Below are positions 34,000 to 42,927 of a DNA stretch of 64,000 nucleotides, one piece after another. The notes under the pieces are model-generated. The model was not told the origin of the DNA, did no database searches, and saw only the letters and a program-made list of their open reading frames with translations. Position 1 is the stretch's first letter, and every line of letters begins with the position of its first letter. Source of the stretch: JBHJGM01 sp964405825 (lineage in GTDB: Bacteria > Verrucomicrobiota > Verrucomicrobiia > Opitutales > JBHJGM01); NCBI GenBank assembly GCA_964405825.1, contig CAYOPI010000005.1, forward strand, positions 1 to 64,000. Reading direction: 5' to 3'. The translations under genes and the position numbers were made by a program.

Positions 34000-35283
34000 T
34001 CAGGCGGTCTGCATGGTGGGGGCGGTCCTGGAACTGACCTCGACGAACTCCTCGAGGGCGCGGACGGCGTTCTGCGGACCGTTCTCCTGCTGCACGCGGT
34101 GGGCGCAGTCTTCGGCGGCGGTGCGGTAGTCCGAGTCGGCTTCGATGGCTTGGATGAGGGCGGCGAGCTTTTCCGGCCAGTGTTTGCGCGACAGCCGCCG
34201 ACCCACGCCCAGGCGCTCGACTTCCTGCGACCAGAAGGGCTGATCGGCAATGTGCGGGACGACGATCTGCGGCTTGCCCGACCAGAGCGCGGCGCCGGTG
34301 GTGCCGGCTCCGCCATGATGCACAATGACGGAGGCGTGCGCAAAGAGCGTGTTGTGCGCGACCTTGCCGACGAGGCGGACTTCGGGGCGGTCCGCGGGCG
34401 CGGTGAAACCGGCCCAGCCGCTTTGGACGATGATTTTGCGTCCCGGGGGCCAACGCTGGAGGAAGCGCATCAGCCTGGCTTCGGCCTGGTCGAAGGCCAT
34501 GCTGCCAAAGGTGATGACCGGGACCTCGTCTGCGTCGGCAAACTCGGCGATGCTCTCGGCGTCATCGCCCTGCAGCGGCGGTTGCCAGCGCAGGTAGCCG
34601 GTGAAGGTGAAGCGCTCGGGGTCCATCAGGGAATCGGGGCGAAAAAGCGCGCCGGGCAGGGTGACAAGGACCTTCTCGGCCGGGTCAAACATCCAGCCTT
34701 TCTGGCGGGCCAGGCCCCGTTCCTCCATGAGTGGCCCGAGGGCCTGGTTGAGCGCGCCGTCGAGCACGCGGTCGCTGGTCTTCCAGGCGCTGCGGTTCCA
34801 GAGACGGCGCAGGGGCCTGGGCAGGAAGCCAAAGCGCGGGAGGTTGGGCGGCGTGACATCGAGGGCGGGAATAACGTTGTGGCAGAAACAGAGCGAGACG
34901 AAGGGAACCCCGGCGCGGTCGGCCACCTGGCGCACGTTGGGCAGAAGGTAGGTGCCCAGGAGCAGGTCGTAGTCTTTCAGGGCTGGCTCGAGCTGGTCGA
35001 GGAACGCGCCGAAGAAAGGCTGGAACTGGTGGTAGATCTCCTTGAGCTGACGCAGGGGGTTGCCGATGGCGTTGAGTTCGCGGGAGGCTTTCTGGAAGTC
35101 CTTCAGCGTCCAGTCGTGGGGCGGGACCGGGAGGAATTTCACCCCGGCGGCCTCGACCTCGTCGCCAAAGGCGGGCGAGGTGGCCAGGACGGCCTCATGG
35201 CCGAGTTCCTCGAGGGCCCGCGCCAGAGCGATGACCGGGTAAACATCACCGGCGGTGCCGTAAGTGGTTAGGAGGACGCGCAT
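34000..35283 (-). CDS. Family-1 (UGT-like) glycosyltransferase
   Basis: A 427-residue GT-B glycosyltransferase. The N-terminal acceptor domain starts MRVLLTTYGTAGDVYPVIALARALEELGHEAVL, the usual GT1 opening with the GDVYP loop. The nucleotide-sugar domain has the signature HHGGAGTTGAALWSGKPQIV followed by PHIADQPFW. This pattern is shared by sterol/flavonol UDP-glucosyltransferases and by bacterial macrolide or carotenoid (CrtX-like) glycosyltransferases. The acceptor is unknown. The ATG at 35283 fits the conserved N-terminus, whereas the open frame upstream is not conserved. Divergent from the nucleotidyltransferase gene with a 119-base gap. Confidence 0.87.
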   Translation of the reverse strand: MRVLLTTYGTAGDVYPVIALARALEELGHEAVLATSPAFGDEVEAAGVKFLPVPPHDWTLKDFQKASRELNAIGNPLRQLKEIYHQFQPFFGAFLDQLEPALKDYDLLLGTYLLPNVRQVADRAGVPFVSLCFCHNVIPALDVTPPNLPRFGFLPRPLRRLWNRSAWKTSDRVLDGALNQALGPLMEERGLARQKGWMFDPAEKVLVTLPGALFRPDSLMDPERFTFTGYLRWQPPLQGDDAESIAEFADADEVPVITFGSMAFDQAEARLMRFLQRWPPGRKIIVQSGWAGFTAPADRPEVRLVGKVAHNTLFAHASVIVHHGGAGTTGAALWSGKPQIVVPHIADQPFWSQEVERLGVGRRLSRKHWPEKLAALIQAIEADSDYRTAAEDCAHRVQQENGPQNAVRALEEFVEVSSRTAPTMQTA

Positions 35284-35402
35284 GCTGGAAACTGTGACCG
35301 AGCATCGCCGCGGTTGTGCCGAAGTCAACGGGTGGGCGTTGGCGTGGCTGGCGTTGGAAGTGTCTTCTTGCTCCGGGGGCGCCGGTGGGTAGCGTCCGCG
35401 CC

Positions 35403-36338
35403 ATGCACGCATCGAAACCACCGTGGACGCTCGTGGTGATGGCCGCCGGCATGGGCAGCCGCTACGGCGGGCTCAAGCAGGTTGAGGGTTTTGGGCGTCA
35501 TGGTGAGACCATTCTGGAGTTCAGCCTCTTCGATGCGCACCGCGCCGGTTTCGAGCGCTGCGTGCTGGTGATTCGCCGGGAGCTGGAGGCGACCTTTCGG
35601 GAGCGCGTGCTGTGCCGTTTGCCCGCTTCGCTGGAGGTGGCCTTTGCCTATCAGGAACTGGACACGGCGCTGCCAGCGGGGGTCAAGGTACCCGAAGGGC
35701 GGACCAAGCCCTGGGGGACGGGTCATGCGGTGCTTTCGACGCGCGCGCTGATCGATGGGCCCTTCGCGGTCATCAACGCCGACGATTTCTACGGAGCGGG
35801 TGCCTACGCGGCGCTGGCGGACTTTTTCCGGGGCGCCGGGCGGGACGCACCCACCTGCCATGCCCTGGTCGGTTATGAACTGCGCCGGACGCTCTCGCCC
35901 AACGGCGGGGTGGCTCGGGGCATTGTTTCGATGGGCGAGGGGGATCGGCTGGAGCGTGTGGTCGAGCACACCGAAATCCGGGAGGAGGCACAAGGCGTGG
36001 TCCGCGGGCTGCCGCAGGGTGCTTCGGAACGGGTTGAACTGGACGTGGACGCACCGGCATCGATGAACGTCTGGGGCTTCCAGGCGGGGTTCATGGAAGG
36101 GCTGGAGCGCTCGTTCGCAGATTTTGCGAAGCAGCTGGATGATCCGCTCAAGGAGGAGTTCTACCTGCCCGCAGCCGTGGACCGGATGGTGCGGGCGGGG
36201 GAGGGCGCGGTACAGGTCGTGCGGACGAGTGAGGACTGGTTCGGGGTGACCTATCCCGGGGACCGTCAGGCGGTGATGGAGGCGATTGAGCAGCGCGTGG
36301 CCGCCGGGGCCTATCCTACACCTCTGTGGTCGGCTTGA
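35403..36338 (+). CDS. Sugar-phosphate nucleotidyltransferase family protein
   Basis: A 311-residue protein with an N-terminal nucleotide-binding motif MAAGMGSRYGGLKQVEGFG (from residue 13) and the metal-site VINADDFYG near residue 120. These mark the NTP-transferase (RmlA/GalU-like) superfamily. The C-terminal part, including DWFGVTYPGDRQAVM, is shared with a conserved but uncharacterised branch of the family. The sugar phosphate used cannot be determined. Neighbouring genes are a glycosyltransferase (divergent) and a TPR/PP2C pair, with which it overlaps 23 bases tail to tail. Confidence 0.8.
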   Translation: MHASKPPWTLVVMAAGMGSRYGGLKQVEGFGRHGETILEFSLFDAHRAGFERCVLVIRRELEATFRERVLCRLPASLEVAFAYQELDTALPAGVKVPEGRTKPWGTGHAVLSTRALIDGPFAVINADDFYGAGAYAALADFFRGAGRDAPTCHALVGYELRRTLSPNGGVARGIVSMGEGDRLERVVEHTEIREEAQGVVRGLPQGASERVELDVDAPASMNVWGFQAGFMEGLERSFADFAKQLDDPLKEEFYLPAAVDRMVRAGEGAVQVVRTSEDWFGVTYPGDRQAVMEAIEQRVAAGAYPTPLWSA

Positions 36339-36645
36339 TCTGGGACAGGAGCGACCGGCATTCCTCGGCGGGGTCGTCGTGGTTTTGCTCCACGGCCAGG
36401 GCGAGGGCCTTCTCCAGCCACGGGCGGGCCTGCTCGGGTTGACCGCCGTCGATCAGGGCCCGACCGACAAGGATGCGCGGCAGCATCCAGTCCTCGCGCG
36501 AGGCGGCGGCGATCTCCAGATGCTCCCGGGCGCCCTTAAAGTCGCCTTCCTGGAAGAGGGCCTGGCCCAGACTGAAGCGAAACAGCGGATTGTCCGGCTG
36601 CTGGGCGACCTTGTCCCGAAAGACCTGCGAGCGAGCCGGGGGCAT
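36316..36645 (-). CDS. Small TPR-repeat protein
   Basis: A 109-residue protein made of about two and a half tetratricopeptide repeats: PLFRFSLGQALFQEGDFKGAREHLEIA, then RILVGRALIDGGQPEQARPWLEKALALA. It likely acts as a protein-binding adaptor. The ATG at 36645 overlaps the last base of the PP2C stop (TGATG), so the two are translationally coupled and probably work together. A GTG one codon earlier is an alternative start. The 3' end overlaps the convergent nucleotidyltransferase gene by 23 bases. Confidence 0.78.
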   Translation of the reverse strand: MPPARSQVFRDKVAQQPDNPLFRFSLGQALFQEGDFKGAREHLEIAAASREDWMLPRILVGRALIDGGQPEQARPWLEKALALAVEQNHDDPAEECRSLLSQIKPTTEV

Positions 36646-37376
36646 CACTCCAGGAAAATGGCGATGGCGGTGACGTTGTCCGGACCGCCGCGTTCGTTGG
36701 CCACCTCGACGATGGAGCGCACGAAGGCCTCGGGGCTGTCGGCCTTTTGCAGGCGCTCGCCGAGTTCGTCCATCTCGTGGGTCTTGGTCACGCCGTCGGT
36801 GAAAAGCAGAATACGGTCGCCGGGCTGGACGACCACCGTCTCCAGGTCCACCTGCAGCTCACCGTCCTGGCCGATGCAGCGGGTGAGCGTGTGGGTGTAG
36901 TACTCGGGGATGTAGGGGTCGTCGCCGGGCTGGAGGCGGTCGAGCATCTCCTGCGCCATGGTGTGGTCGCGGGTGAGCTGCTGCAGCTCGCGGTCGCGGA
37001 GCAGGAGCACGCCGGTATCGCCGACGTGGCCGATGCGGAGGGTATCGTCCAGAAAGTGAACGGCTGTCAGGGTGGTGCCGATGCCCAGCTCGGTGTTGAT
37101 CTCCAGGCCGCGCTGCACCACGCGTTCGTTGATGTAGCGGAACATGGCCTGGAAGTCCGGAAAGGCGTCCCAGGCGTGTTGCTGCTGGAAGTCCTTGAGC
37201 GAGTCGGTGGCGAGGGTGGAGGCCACGGAGCCCTCGGGCAGGCCACCGAGCCCGTCGGCGACGGCATACAGGCGGGCCTGATCGTCCAGCAGGAGGGCGT
37301 CTTCATTCTGACGGCGCACGAGACCGCGGTCAGTCTGGCCAAATGCGTGCAAACGCAACAAAGAGGATTCGGACAT
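36645..37376 (-). CDS. PP2C/PPM-type protein serine/threonine phosphatase
   Basis: A 243-residue metal-dependent phosphatase of the PrpC/Stp1 type, the length of a bare catalytic domain. The motifs appear in order: RRQNEDALLL (residues 21-30), YAVADGLGGLPEG (the metal-binding Asp-Gly), GTTLTAV, IGHVGDTGVLLLR, ILLFTDGVT and GGPDNVTAIAI. It would reverse phosphorylation by Hanks-type kinases, none of which is in this window. It is coupled to the small TPR gene by a stop/start overlap. The 157 bases upstream, before the helicase stop, hold no gene. Confidence 0.93.
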   Translation of the reverse strand: MSESSLLRLHAFGQTDRGLVRRQNEDALLLDDQARLYAVADGLGGLPEGSVASTLATDSLKDFQQQHAWDAFPDFQAMFRYINERVVQRGLEINTELGIGTTLTAVHFLDDTLRIGHVGDTGVLLLRDRELQQLTRDHTMAQEMLDRLQPGDDPYIPEYYTHTLTRCIGQDGELQVDLETVVVQPGDRILLFTDGVTKTHEMDELGERLQKADSPEAFVRSIVEVANERGGPDNVTAIAIFLE

Positions 37377-37533
37377 GGAATAGGCGGCGCTTACCGGAGA
37401 ACGGCAACAGTTTGAACGGGCCCCGATAGGACACGGGAATATCCCGGGGTGTACTATCGTCCCGGCAGCCCTCTCGATAAGATTTAACTGTTCTCAAAGA
37501 TAGCCGGATCGCTCTGGTCGGCAATGTTTTTGC

Positions 37534-39600
37534 TTAAATGGGGGCCGGGACGCGTTCGTGGCGGTTCTGGCGGTCAAAGCGCACGGGCGCGGGTCCGGGA
37601 ATGACGTCGACAAAGGCCCGCCCGTAAGGCCGGTTGAGCAGGCGCGAATCCAGCACCACCAGGCGTCCGGTGTCGGTGCTGGTGCGAATGAGCCGGCCCA
37701 GGCCCTGGCGAAACTGGAGGATGGCGTCCGGTAAAGTCATCTCCTGGAACGGGTTGGAGCCTTCGTCGCGGAGCCGCTCGGCTCTGGCCTGGGCGACGGG
37801 ATGGGTCGGATTTTCGAAGGGCAGACGCGTCACAATGACCTGCGAGAGGGCCGGTCCGGGCACATCGACACCGGTCCAGAAGGTCTCGGTGCCCAGCAGG
37901 AGGGCGTTGCCGGCCTTGCGGAAGGCGTCGAGGAGCTGGTTCCGGCCCATTTCACTGCCCTGGGACAAAAGCGGGCGCGGGCCGAGGTCGTACTCGTTGT
38001 TGAGGAGGCGCTGCACCCGGCCCAGATCGGCAAAGCTGGTGAACAGTGCGAGGGTGCCGCCCTCGATGCGCTGGGCCAGCCAGGCGATCATGTCGGCCAG
38101 ATACCCGGCGTCTAGACGGCTGTCGGCCTGACCGGGCTCAGGGGCGTCGGCAGCGAGGTAGACCTCGGTCTGGTTCTCGTAGTCGAAGGGGCTGGGGACG
38201 CTTTCGTTATCGATGTCGTCGGCCCCGGCGCGGCGGCGCAGTTGGGCCATGTTGTCGCCGCAGGAGAGGGTGGCGCTGGTCAACACGACGCTGGTCTGGC
38301 GGTCGAAGAGGTAACGGCGCAGGTACGGGCCCACGTCCAGGGGCGCCGAGCGCAGCTTGATGATCGACTGGCGCCGCCCGGTGCGTTCGGCCCAGTAGAC
38401 CGAGTCGGAGTCAGCGAGGTTGAGGCAATGCAGCAGGCCCGCCCGAAAGCCTGAAAGGCGCTGGCGGAAGTCGCCGAGTTCGTCCTTGAGGGCGTCGTCG
38501 TCGGTGCGGCTGGCCAGGGCGCCCATGCGCTCGAGGAGGGCGTCCATGGGCTTGAGGAAGGTCGGTTCGGCCCAGTCAGGTTCATGCAGCCGCACGACGT
38601 CGCGGCGTCGCAGCAGGCGGCCCTCAACGGCGTCAAAAAAGGCCTCGCCGACCTGCGCCAGGCGCTCGACCGCGTCGCAGTCCTCCGGGCGGCCAACTCG
38701 GGCGAGCAGCCCGCGGCCCTTCTTGCGTTTGGGGTTGTGAAGCTGGCGCAGGAGGCGGTTCAGCCCGAAGTTTGACAACTCCTGGCCAAAGTAGTCGGTG
38801 GCCACCTCGACGATCCGGTGAGCCTCGTCGAGGACCACGAAGTCGTTGGCGAAGAGCACGCCGGGGGCATCCCTGGGCGGGGTCATCCCGGCGGCCAGGA
38901 GGGCGAAGAGCAGGCTGTGGTTGACCACGATGACGTGAGCGCCTTCGCGGGCCTTGAGCGCCTTGCGGTAAAAACAGTCGCCGTCGCTGCAGTTCTTGCG
39001 GCAGCAGACGCTGGAGTCGGCGTTGACCCAGTCCCAGACCTCGTGTGAGGGGGCGGGCGAGAGTTCCTCCCGGAGGCCTTCCTCGGTCCGGGCGGCCCAT
39101 TCGGCAATGCGGGCCAGCTCGTTTTCCTGTTCGGTAGGGAAGAGTTCGGCCTTGGCCGAGAGGGCGCGGGCGAGTCGGGTGGTGCAGCAGTAGTTGGCCC
39201 GGCCGACCAGCTTGGCCACGCGAAAGTCGGCCTTGGCGGCGAGGCTGGGAGTCTTCTGGAAGAGCTCGCGGCAGAGCATGAGGTCCTTGGCGCGGATTTG
39301 CTCCTGCAGGGCGCGCGTGTGGGTGGAGACGAGCAGGGGGCGCTCGGCTTCGAGAGCCTGGATGATTCCCGGGACGAGGTAAGCGAGGCTCTTGCCCACA
39401 CCAGTACCGGCCTCAAAGAGCAGCGGCTCGCTGGTTTCGAAGGCCTGGGCGACGCGTTCGGCCATGCGGGCCTGGGGCGGGCGGTATTCCAGGCCGAGAG
39501 CACTCTGGAGAGCACCGCCGTCGCCAAAGACCGAGGCGGTGACCCGGGTCAGGGCGAGCGGCGACAGAGGGCCTTCCTGCGGCTCGCGCAGGTGAATCAT
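37534..39600 (-). CDS. DinG/YoaA-like (XPD-type) iron-sulfur DNA helicase
   Basis: A 688-residue superfamily 2 helicase. Walker A is EAGTGVGKSLAY (residues 63-74) and the DEAH box is VVLDEAHRIVE (258-261). Four candidate Fe-S ligands lie between them: Cys138/139 in NYCC, Cys199/200 and Cys204 in CCRKNC, and Cys209 in GDCFY. This is the arrangement of the XPD/DinG cluster domain. The C-terminal half has FTSFADLGRVQRLL, LLLGTETFWTGVDVPG and QGLGRLIRTSTDTGRLVVLD (motif VI). Such enzymes unwind forked or R-loop DNA 5'-3' in repair. The ATG at 39600 gives MIHLREPQEG; the frame beyond it is not conserved. Confidence 0.92.
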   Translation of the reverse strand: MIHLREPQEGPLSPLALTRVTASVFGDGGALQSALGLEYRPPQARMAERVAQAFETSEPLLFEAGTGVGKSLAYLVPGIIQALEAERPLLVSTHTRALQEQIRAKDLMLCRELFQKTPSLAAKADFRVAKLVGRANYCCTTRLARALSAKAELFPTEQENELARIAEWAARTEEGLREELSPAPSHEVWDWVNADSSVCCRKNCSDGDCFYRKALKAREGAHVIVVNHSLLFALLAAGMTPPRDAPGVLFANDFVVLDEAHRIVEVATDYFGQELSNFGLNRLLRQLHNPKRKKGRGLLARVGRPEDCDAVERLAQVGEAFFDAVEGRLLRRRDVVRLHEPDWAEPTFLKPMDALLERMGALASRTDDDALKDELGDFRQRLSGFRAGLLHCLNLADSDSVYWAERTGRRQSIIKLRSAPLDVGPYLRRYLFDRQTSVVLTSATLSCGDNMAQLRRRAGADDIDNESVPSPFDYENQTEVYLAADAPEPGQADSRLDAGYLADMIAWLAQRIEGGTLALFTSFADLGRVQRLLNNEYDLGPRPLLSQGSEMGRNQLLDAFRKAGNALLLGTETFWTGVDVPGPALSQVIVTRLPFENPTHPVAQARAERLRDEGSNPFQEMTLPDAILQFRQGLGRLIRTSTDTGRLVVLDSRLLNRPYGRAFVDVIPGPAPVRFDRQNRHERVPAPI

Positions 39601-39736
39601 TGGCCCCTCATGCCCTCCCTCATCGGCATGGGCGAGACGCTCGTGGCAGAGTCGGGGTGAAGCAAGCTGGATCTGGAAATCGCCCCTGGGACGGGCTGCG
39701 GGCGCAAGCAGCATTGTCGCTCAGTGGGTTAGGCAT

Positions 39737-39779
39737 AAGGAGGTGATACGTTGACGAAGAACGCACCTTTGATTTTATT
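39737..39779 (+). promoter_or_regulatory. Candidate promoter and strong ribosome-binding-like sequence before the histidine kinase
   Basis: TTGACG (39751-39756), 17 bases, then TTTATT (39774-39779) resembles a sigma-70 promoter with a start near 39786, about 45 bases before the kinase ATG. Directly in front (39737-39747) is AAGGAGGTGAT, a full match to the 16S rRNA 3' end complement. It sits seven bases before the TTG that is also the start of the -35 box, so the two readings compete. Confidence 0.35.
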
Positions 39780-39830
39780 TTTGACGCAACTGTCCCGGGC
39801 CGACCTGCTGGTCGCCCTGTCCTCTGTCCC

Positions 39831-41009
39831 ATGGGAAACAAGAGTCGTACCCGTGAAGACCTTCTCCAGGAGTTGGAGGAGCTTCGCTCGAAGGTGGCCC
39901 AGCTCGAAGAGCGCGAGACGCGTCGGGGTGAGGCCGAGCGGGCTTTGCGCTCCAGCCAGGAGAGCTTCCAGCGCGTGCTTGAAAAGACGCCGGTGGGCAT
40001 CTGCATCACCGACGACAAAGGCTACTTCGAGTACACCAATCCGGCCTACCGGGCCTTTTACGGCTACTCCGCCGAGGAGCTGCTGGGCAATCACTTCAGC
40101 CTGGTCGTGCGCGAGGATCACATCGATATCCTCTCAAAGCTGCATGACGACTTCATCGACGGTGGTACCGAGATGCGCGGTGAATGGGAGGTGCGCACGC
40201 GCGCGGGCGAGTACAAGACGATCCTGGCCGACGCCGCGCTGATTGAGGAGCCCAACGAGACGCGCAAGAAGGTGACGTTCGTGATGGACATCACCGACCG
40301 CATCCAGGCCGAGCGTCTGCGCAAGGAGCTGGAGCGGATTGCCCGCCACGATTTGAAGACGCCGCTGACGGCCATCCTGACGTTGCCGGACCTGTTGATC
40401 GAGAGCCCGCGGATCAGCGATCAGGAGCGCGAGATGCTCGCGGTCATGCGCAACTCCGCGCTGAAGATGCTGGATTTGATCAACATCTCGCTGGAGACCT
40501 ACAAGATGGAGGAGGGCTCCTACGTGCTGGCGCGGCAGCAGGTGGACTTTCTGGAGATTTTCCGTGAGGTGCTCAGCGAGCTGCAGCACCTGATCGAAAA
40601 CGAGGCGCTGCAGCTGAACTTCAGCGTGGAAGGCAAGGCGATTGAGCTGGCGGATACTCACCTGTTTGTCTCGGTGGATCCGCTGCTGTGTCACTCGCTG
40701 GTGGGCAACCTGATCAAGAACGCGATCGAGGCTTCGGCGCAAGGTGGACGCATCGACGTGTCCTTTGAGCCGGGCGAGCCATTCGTTTTCGAGGTGCGCA
40801 ATGACGGCGTGGTGCCCGAGGAGATTCGCGAGCGCTTCTTCGAGAAGTTCGTGACCACCGGCGGGGGAAATCGCACGGGCCTGGGGACCTACAGCGCGCA
40901 GTTGATCGCGAAGACCCACGGGGGTGCGATCGAGATGACCACCGGCAAAAAGGAAGGCACGGCCCTGCGGGTCACCCTGCCGGGTACGGTCGAGAAGGGC
41001 GAGGACTAG
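39831..41009 (+). CDS. PAS-domain sensor histidine kinase (orphan)
   Basis: A 392-residue soluble kinase. An N-terminal coiled coil (residues about 8-45) is followed by a PAS domain (about 46-158, with PVGICITDDKGYFEYTNPAY). The HisKA dimerisation helix carries His173 in RHDLKTPLTAIL, and the C-terminal ATPase domain has the N-box LIKNAIEAS and the G-box TGLGTYSAQLIAKTHGG. No membrane helix is present, so the signal is sensed in the cytoplasm. No response regulator lies next to it. The ATG at 39831 is the only in-frame start that fits; upstream features are listed separately. Confidence 0.93.
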   Translation: MGNKSRTREDLLQELEELRSKVAQLEERETRRGEAERALRSSQESFQRVLEKTPVGICITDDKGYFEYTNPAYRAFYGYSAEELLGNHFSLVVREDHIDILSKLHDDFIDGGTEMRGEWEVRTRAGEYKTILADAALIEEPNETRKKVTFVMDITDRIQAERLRKELERIARHDLKTPLTAILTLPDLLIESPRISDQEREMLAVMRNSALKMLDLINISLETYKMEEGSYVLARQQVDFLEIFREVLSELQHLIENEALQLNFSVEGKAIELADTHLFVSVDPLLCHSLVGNLIKNAIEASAQGGRIDVSFEPGEPFVFEVRNDGVVPEEIRERFFEKFVTTGGGNRTGLGTYSAQLIAKTHGGAIEMTTGKKEGTALRVTLPGTVEKGED

Positions 41010-41560
41010 TCGCTCGCCGCGTCGATCCAGACGAGCGTGCCAAGGTCGAGGCGTTCGTAGAGTTCGATGATGTCGGCATCGCTCAGAAGGACGCAGCCGT
41101 GACTGTTGGGCTGGCCGAGGCGTTCGTGCTGGTTGGTCCCGTGCAGGTAGATGTAGCGGTTGAAGGTGTCGCGCCCGGGGCCGCGGTTGTGGCCCTCCTC
41201 GAGTCCTTCAAGCCAGAGGATGCGCGAGGTGATGCAGTTCTCGGCCGCCTCGCCCTGGGGGAGTTCGTGCCAGGTCTGGCCGATGCTGACGCGCCCGCGA
41301 AAGACCGTGCCGGGCAGGGCGTCTTCGCCGATTTTGCGGGCGATGCGGTGAAGGCCCAGCGGGGTGCCGAGGGAGTCCTCGATGCAGGAGGGCGGGCGGC
41401 GGCTGGTGGAGACGGTGTAGGTTTTCTGGAGACTGCCCTCTTTCAGGAGAGCCATTTGCTGGCGGTCGATGTCGACGCACAGAACGTCGCCGGTGAGGGC
41501 GATGGAAAGCGCTTCACAACGGGCGAGCAGCCGACTAAGGTATTGAGCTGTTTTTTCCAA
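41006..41560 (-). CDS. L,D-transpeptidase (YkuD domain)
   Basis: A 184-residue protein with the YkuD catalytic motif YIYLHGTNQHERLGQPNSHGCVLLS, where His140, His154 and Cys156 are the expected active-site residues. The family forms 3-3 peptidoglycan crosslinks or attaches lipoproteins to murein. No signal peptide or membrane anchor is visible, which is unusual for an enzyme acting in the periplasm. Either the start is elsewhere or export is unconventional. The only good start is a TTG at 41560, one base from the divergent asd ATG. Its stop overlaps the histidine kinase stop by four bases. Confidence 0.85.
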   Translation of the reverse strand: MEKTAQYLSRLLARCEALSIALTGDVLCVDIDRQQMALLKEGSLQKTYTVSTSRRPPSCIEDSLGTPLGLHRIARKIGEDALPGTVFRGRVSIGQTWHELPQGEAAENCITSRILWLEGLEEGHNRGPGRDTFNRYIYLHGTNQHERLGQPNSHGCVLLSDADIIELYERLDLGTLVWIDAASD

Positions 41561-41561
41561 A

Positions 41562-42593
41562 ATGGCCTACAAGACAGCAATCGTCGGCGCGACCGGAGCG
41601 GTCGGTCAAGAGTTGATCACCCTGCTGCACCAGCGTGACTTTCCCATGAGCGAGCTGGTGCTGCTGGCCTCGGCGCGATCGGCGGGCAAGACCATCGAGG
41701 CCGGGGGGCGCAGCTGGACCGTGCAGGAGGCTACGGCGGAGGCTTTTGAGGGCATTGACGTGGCCTACTTTTCAGCGGGCGGTAGCATCTCCAAGGCGCT
41801 GGCACCCGAGGCGGTCAAGCGCGGCTGCGTGGTGGTCGACAACACCTCGGCCTTTCGCATGGACGCGGGCGTGCCGCTGGTTGTGCCCGAAGTCAACGCG
41901 GCGGCGCTGAAGGGTCACCGCGGGTTGATCGCCAACCCGAACTGCTCGACGGCGGTGGCGCTGATGGGCCTTCAGCCCCTGCACCAGGCCTTCGGGCTGA
42001 AGCGCTTCTTTGCCGCGACGTACCAGGCGGTTTCCGGCAGCGGGGCCGACGGTATGCGCGAGCTGGAAGATCAGGTGAAGGCCTGGGCCGGCGGGGCGAC
42101 CGAACTCAAGGCCGAGCACTACCCGCACCCGATCGCCTTCAATGTGCTGCCGCACGTGGACCGCTTCCTGGAAGACGGCTATACGCGGGAGGAACTCAAA
42201 ATGACCAACGAGGCGCAGAAGATTATGGGGCTGCCGGAGTTGAAGGTCTCCTGCACCTGCGTGCGCGTGCCGGTTATGCGGGCCCACTCCATCGCGATCA
42301 ACGCGGAGTTTGAGCGGCCGGTTTCGGTGGCGGAGGCGCGCGAGGCAATCGCGGGCTTTGACGGGGCGGTGCTCGTGGATGACCCCGAGGCCAATGCCTA
42401 TCCGATGCCGATCGACTTTTCCGGCAAGGAAGCCTGCGGGGTGGGGCGCCTGCGCAAGGACAGCGCCCTGGACAACGGGCTGGCCTTCTGGGTCAGCGGG
42501 GACCAGCTCTGGCGGGGGGCGGCGCTCAACGCCGTCCTCATCGCCGAGGCCATGCACGCACGCTCGCTGATTGGGCCGGCTGTGCGCGGATAG
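41562..42593 (+). CDS. asd: Aspartate-semialdehyde dehydrogenase
   Basis: NADPH-dependent reduction of aspartyl phosphate to the semialdehyde, feeding lysine/diaminopimelate, methionine and threonine synthesis; 343 residues. The NADP motif is AIVGATGAVGQELI (residues 6-19), and the catalytic cysteine is Cys128 in ANPNCSTAVAL. QAVSGSGADGMREL and the substrate-binding VRVPVMRAHS are conserved. ATG at 41562, divergent from the L,D-transpeptidase with a one-base gap, so the two starts must share regulatory sequence or read into each other's genes. Confidence 0.96.
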   Translation: MAYKTAIVGATGAVGQELITLLHQRDFPMSELVLLASARSAGKTIEAGGRSWTVQEATAEAFEGIDVAYFSAGGSISKALAPEAVKRGCVVVDNTSAFRMDAGVPLVVPEVNAAALKGHRGLIANPNCSTAVALMGLQPLHQAFGLKRFFAATYQAVSGSGADGMRELEDQVKAWAGGATELKAEHYPHPIAFNVLPHVDRFLEDGYTREELKMTNEAQKIMGLPELKVSCTCVRVPVMRAHSIAINAEFERPVSVAEAREAIAGFDGAVLVDDPEANAYPMPIDFSGKEACGVGRLRKDSALDNGLAFWVSGDQLWRGAALNAVLIAEAMHARSLIGPAVRG

Positions 42594-42638
42594 CGTGTCC
42601 GAATTTTGATGCCGGATTCGCGTTTCCTTTTAAAAGCG

Positions 42639-42672
42639 CAGGCCACGCCGCTTTGAGGGGCGGCGTGGCCTG
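42639..42672. terminator. 13-pair hairpin after asd, possible terminator
   Basis: CAGGCCACGCCGC pairs perfectly with its complement at 42660-42672 around an eight-base loop, 45 bases after the asd stop. There is no T tract on the plus strand. On the minus strand the stem is followed by CGCTTTTAAAAGG. The stem strength suggests a role in ending or stabilising the asd transcript, but intrinsic termination is unproven. Confidence 0.5.
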
Positions 42673-42889
42673 TCTGGCAACCGGTTGTGGTGCCGTGCAA
42701 GCCTCGGGGTCGTGGCCATTGGCGCCGACGCCTGCGAGGTGATGTGAGCTGAGCAGTGATTGGGCCCGTTCTCGGGAAAACCGAAGACGTGAGGCTAGGT
42801 GTGTCACTCATTTTTGACAACACGAAAGTTGTATCAGGAAGGCGCTTTGCTGGATTGATGCGGGCTGGAAGTCGACGGGAGGTGTCTTT

Positions 42890-42927
42890 GCAACGAGAAA
42901 CCGGCCCCCCGCGAACGGGAGACCGGT
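42890..42927 (-). terminator. Minus-strand intrinsic terminator of the PEP-CTERM gene
   Basis: Read on the minus strand, 12 pairs (two of them G-U) close a TTCG loop and are followed by TTTCTCGTTG. The G-U pairs become A-C mismatches on the plus strand, so the structure is directional. It lies about 80 bases past the stop of the minus-strand PEP-CTERM gene. Confidence 0.7.
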
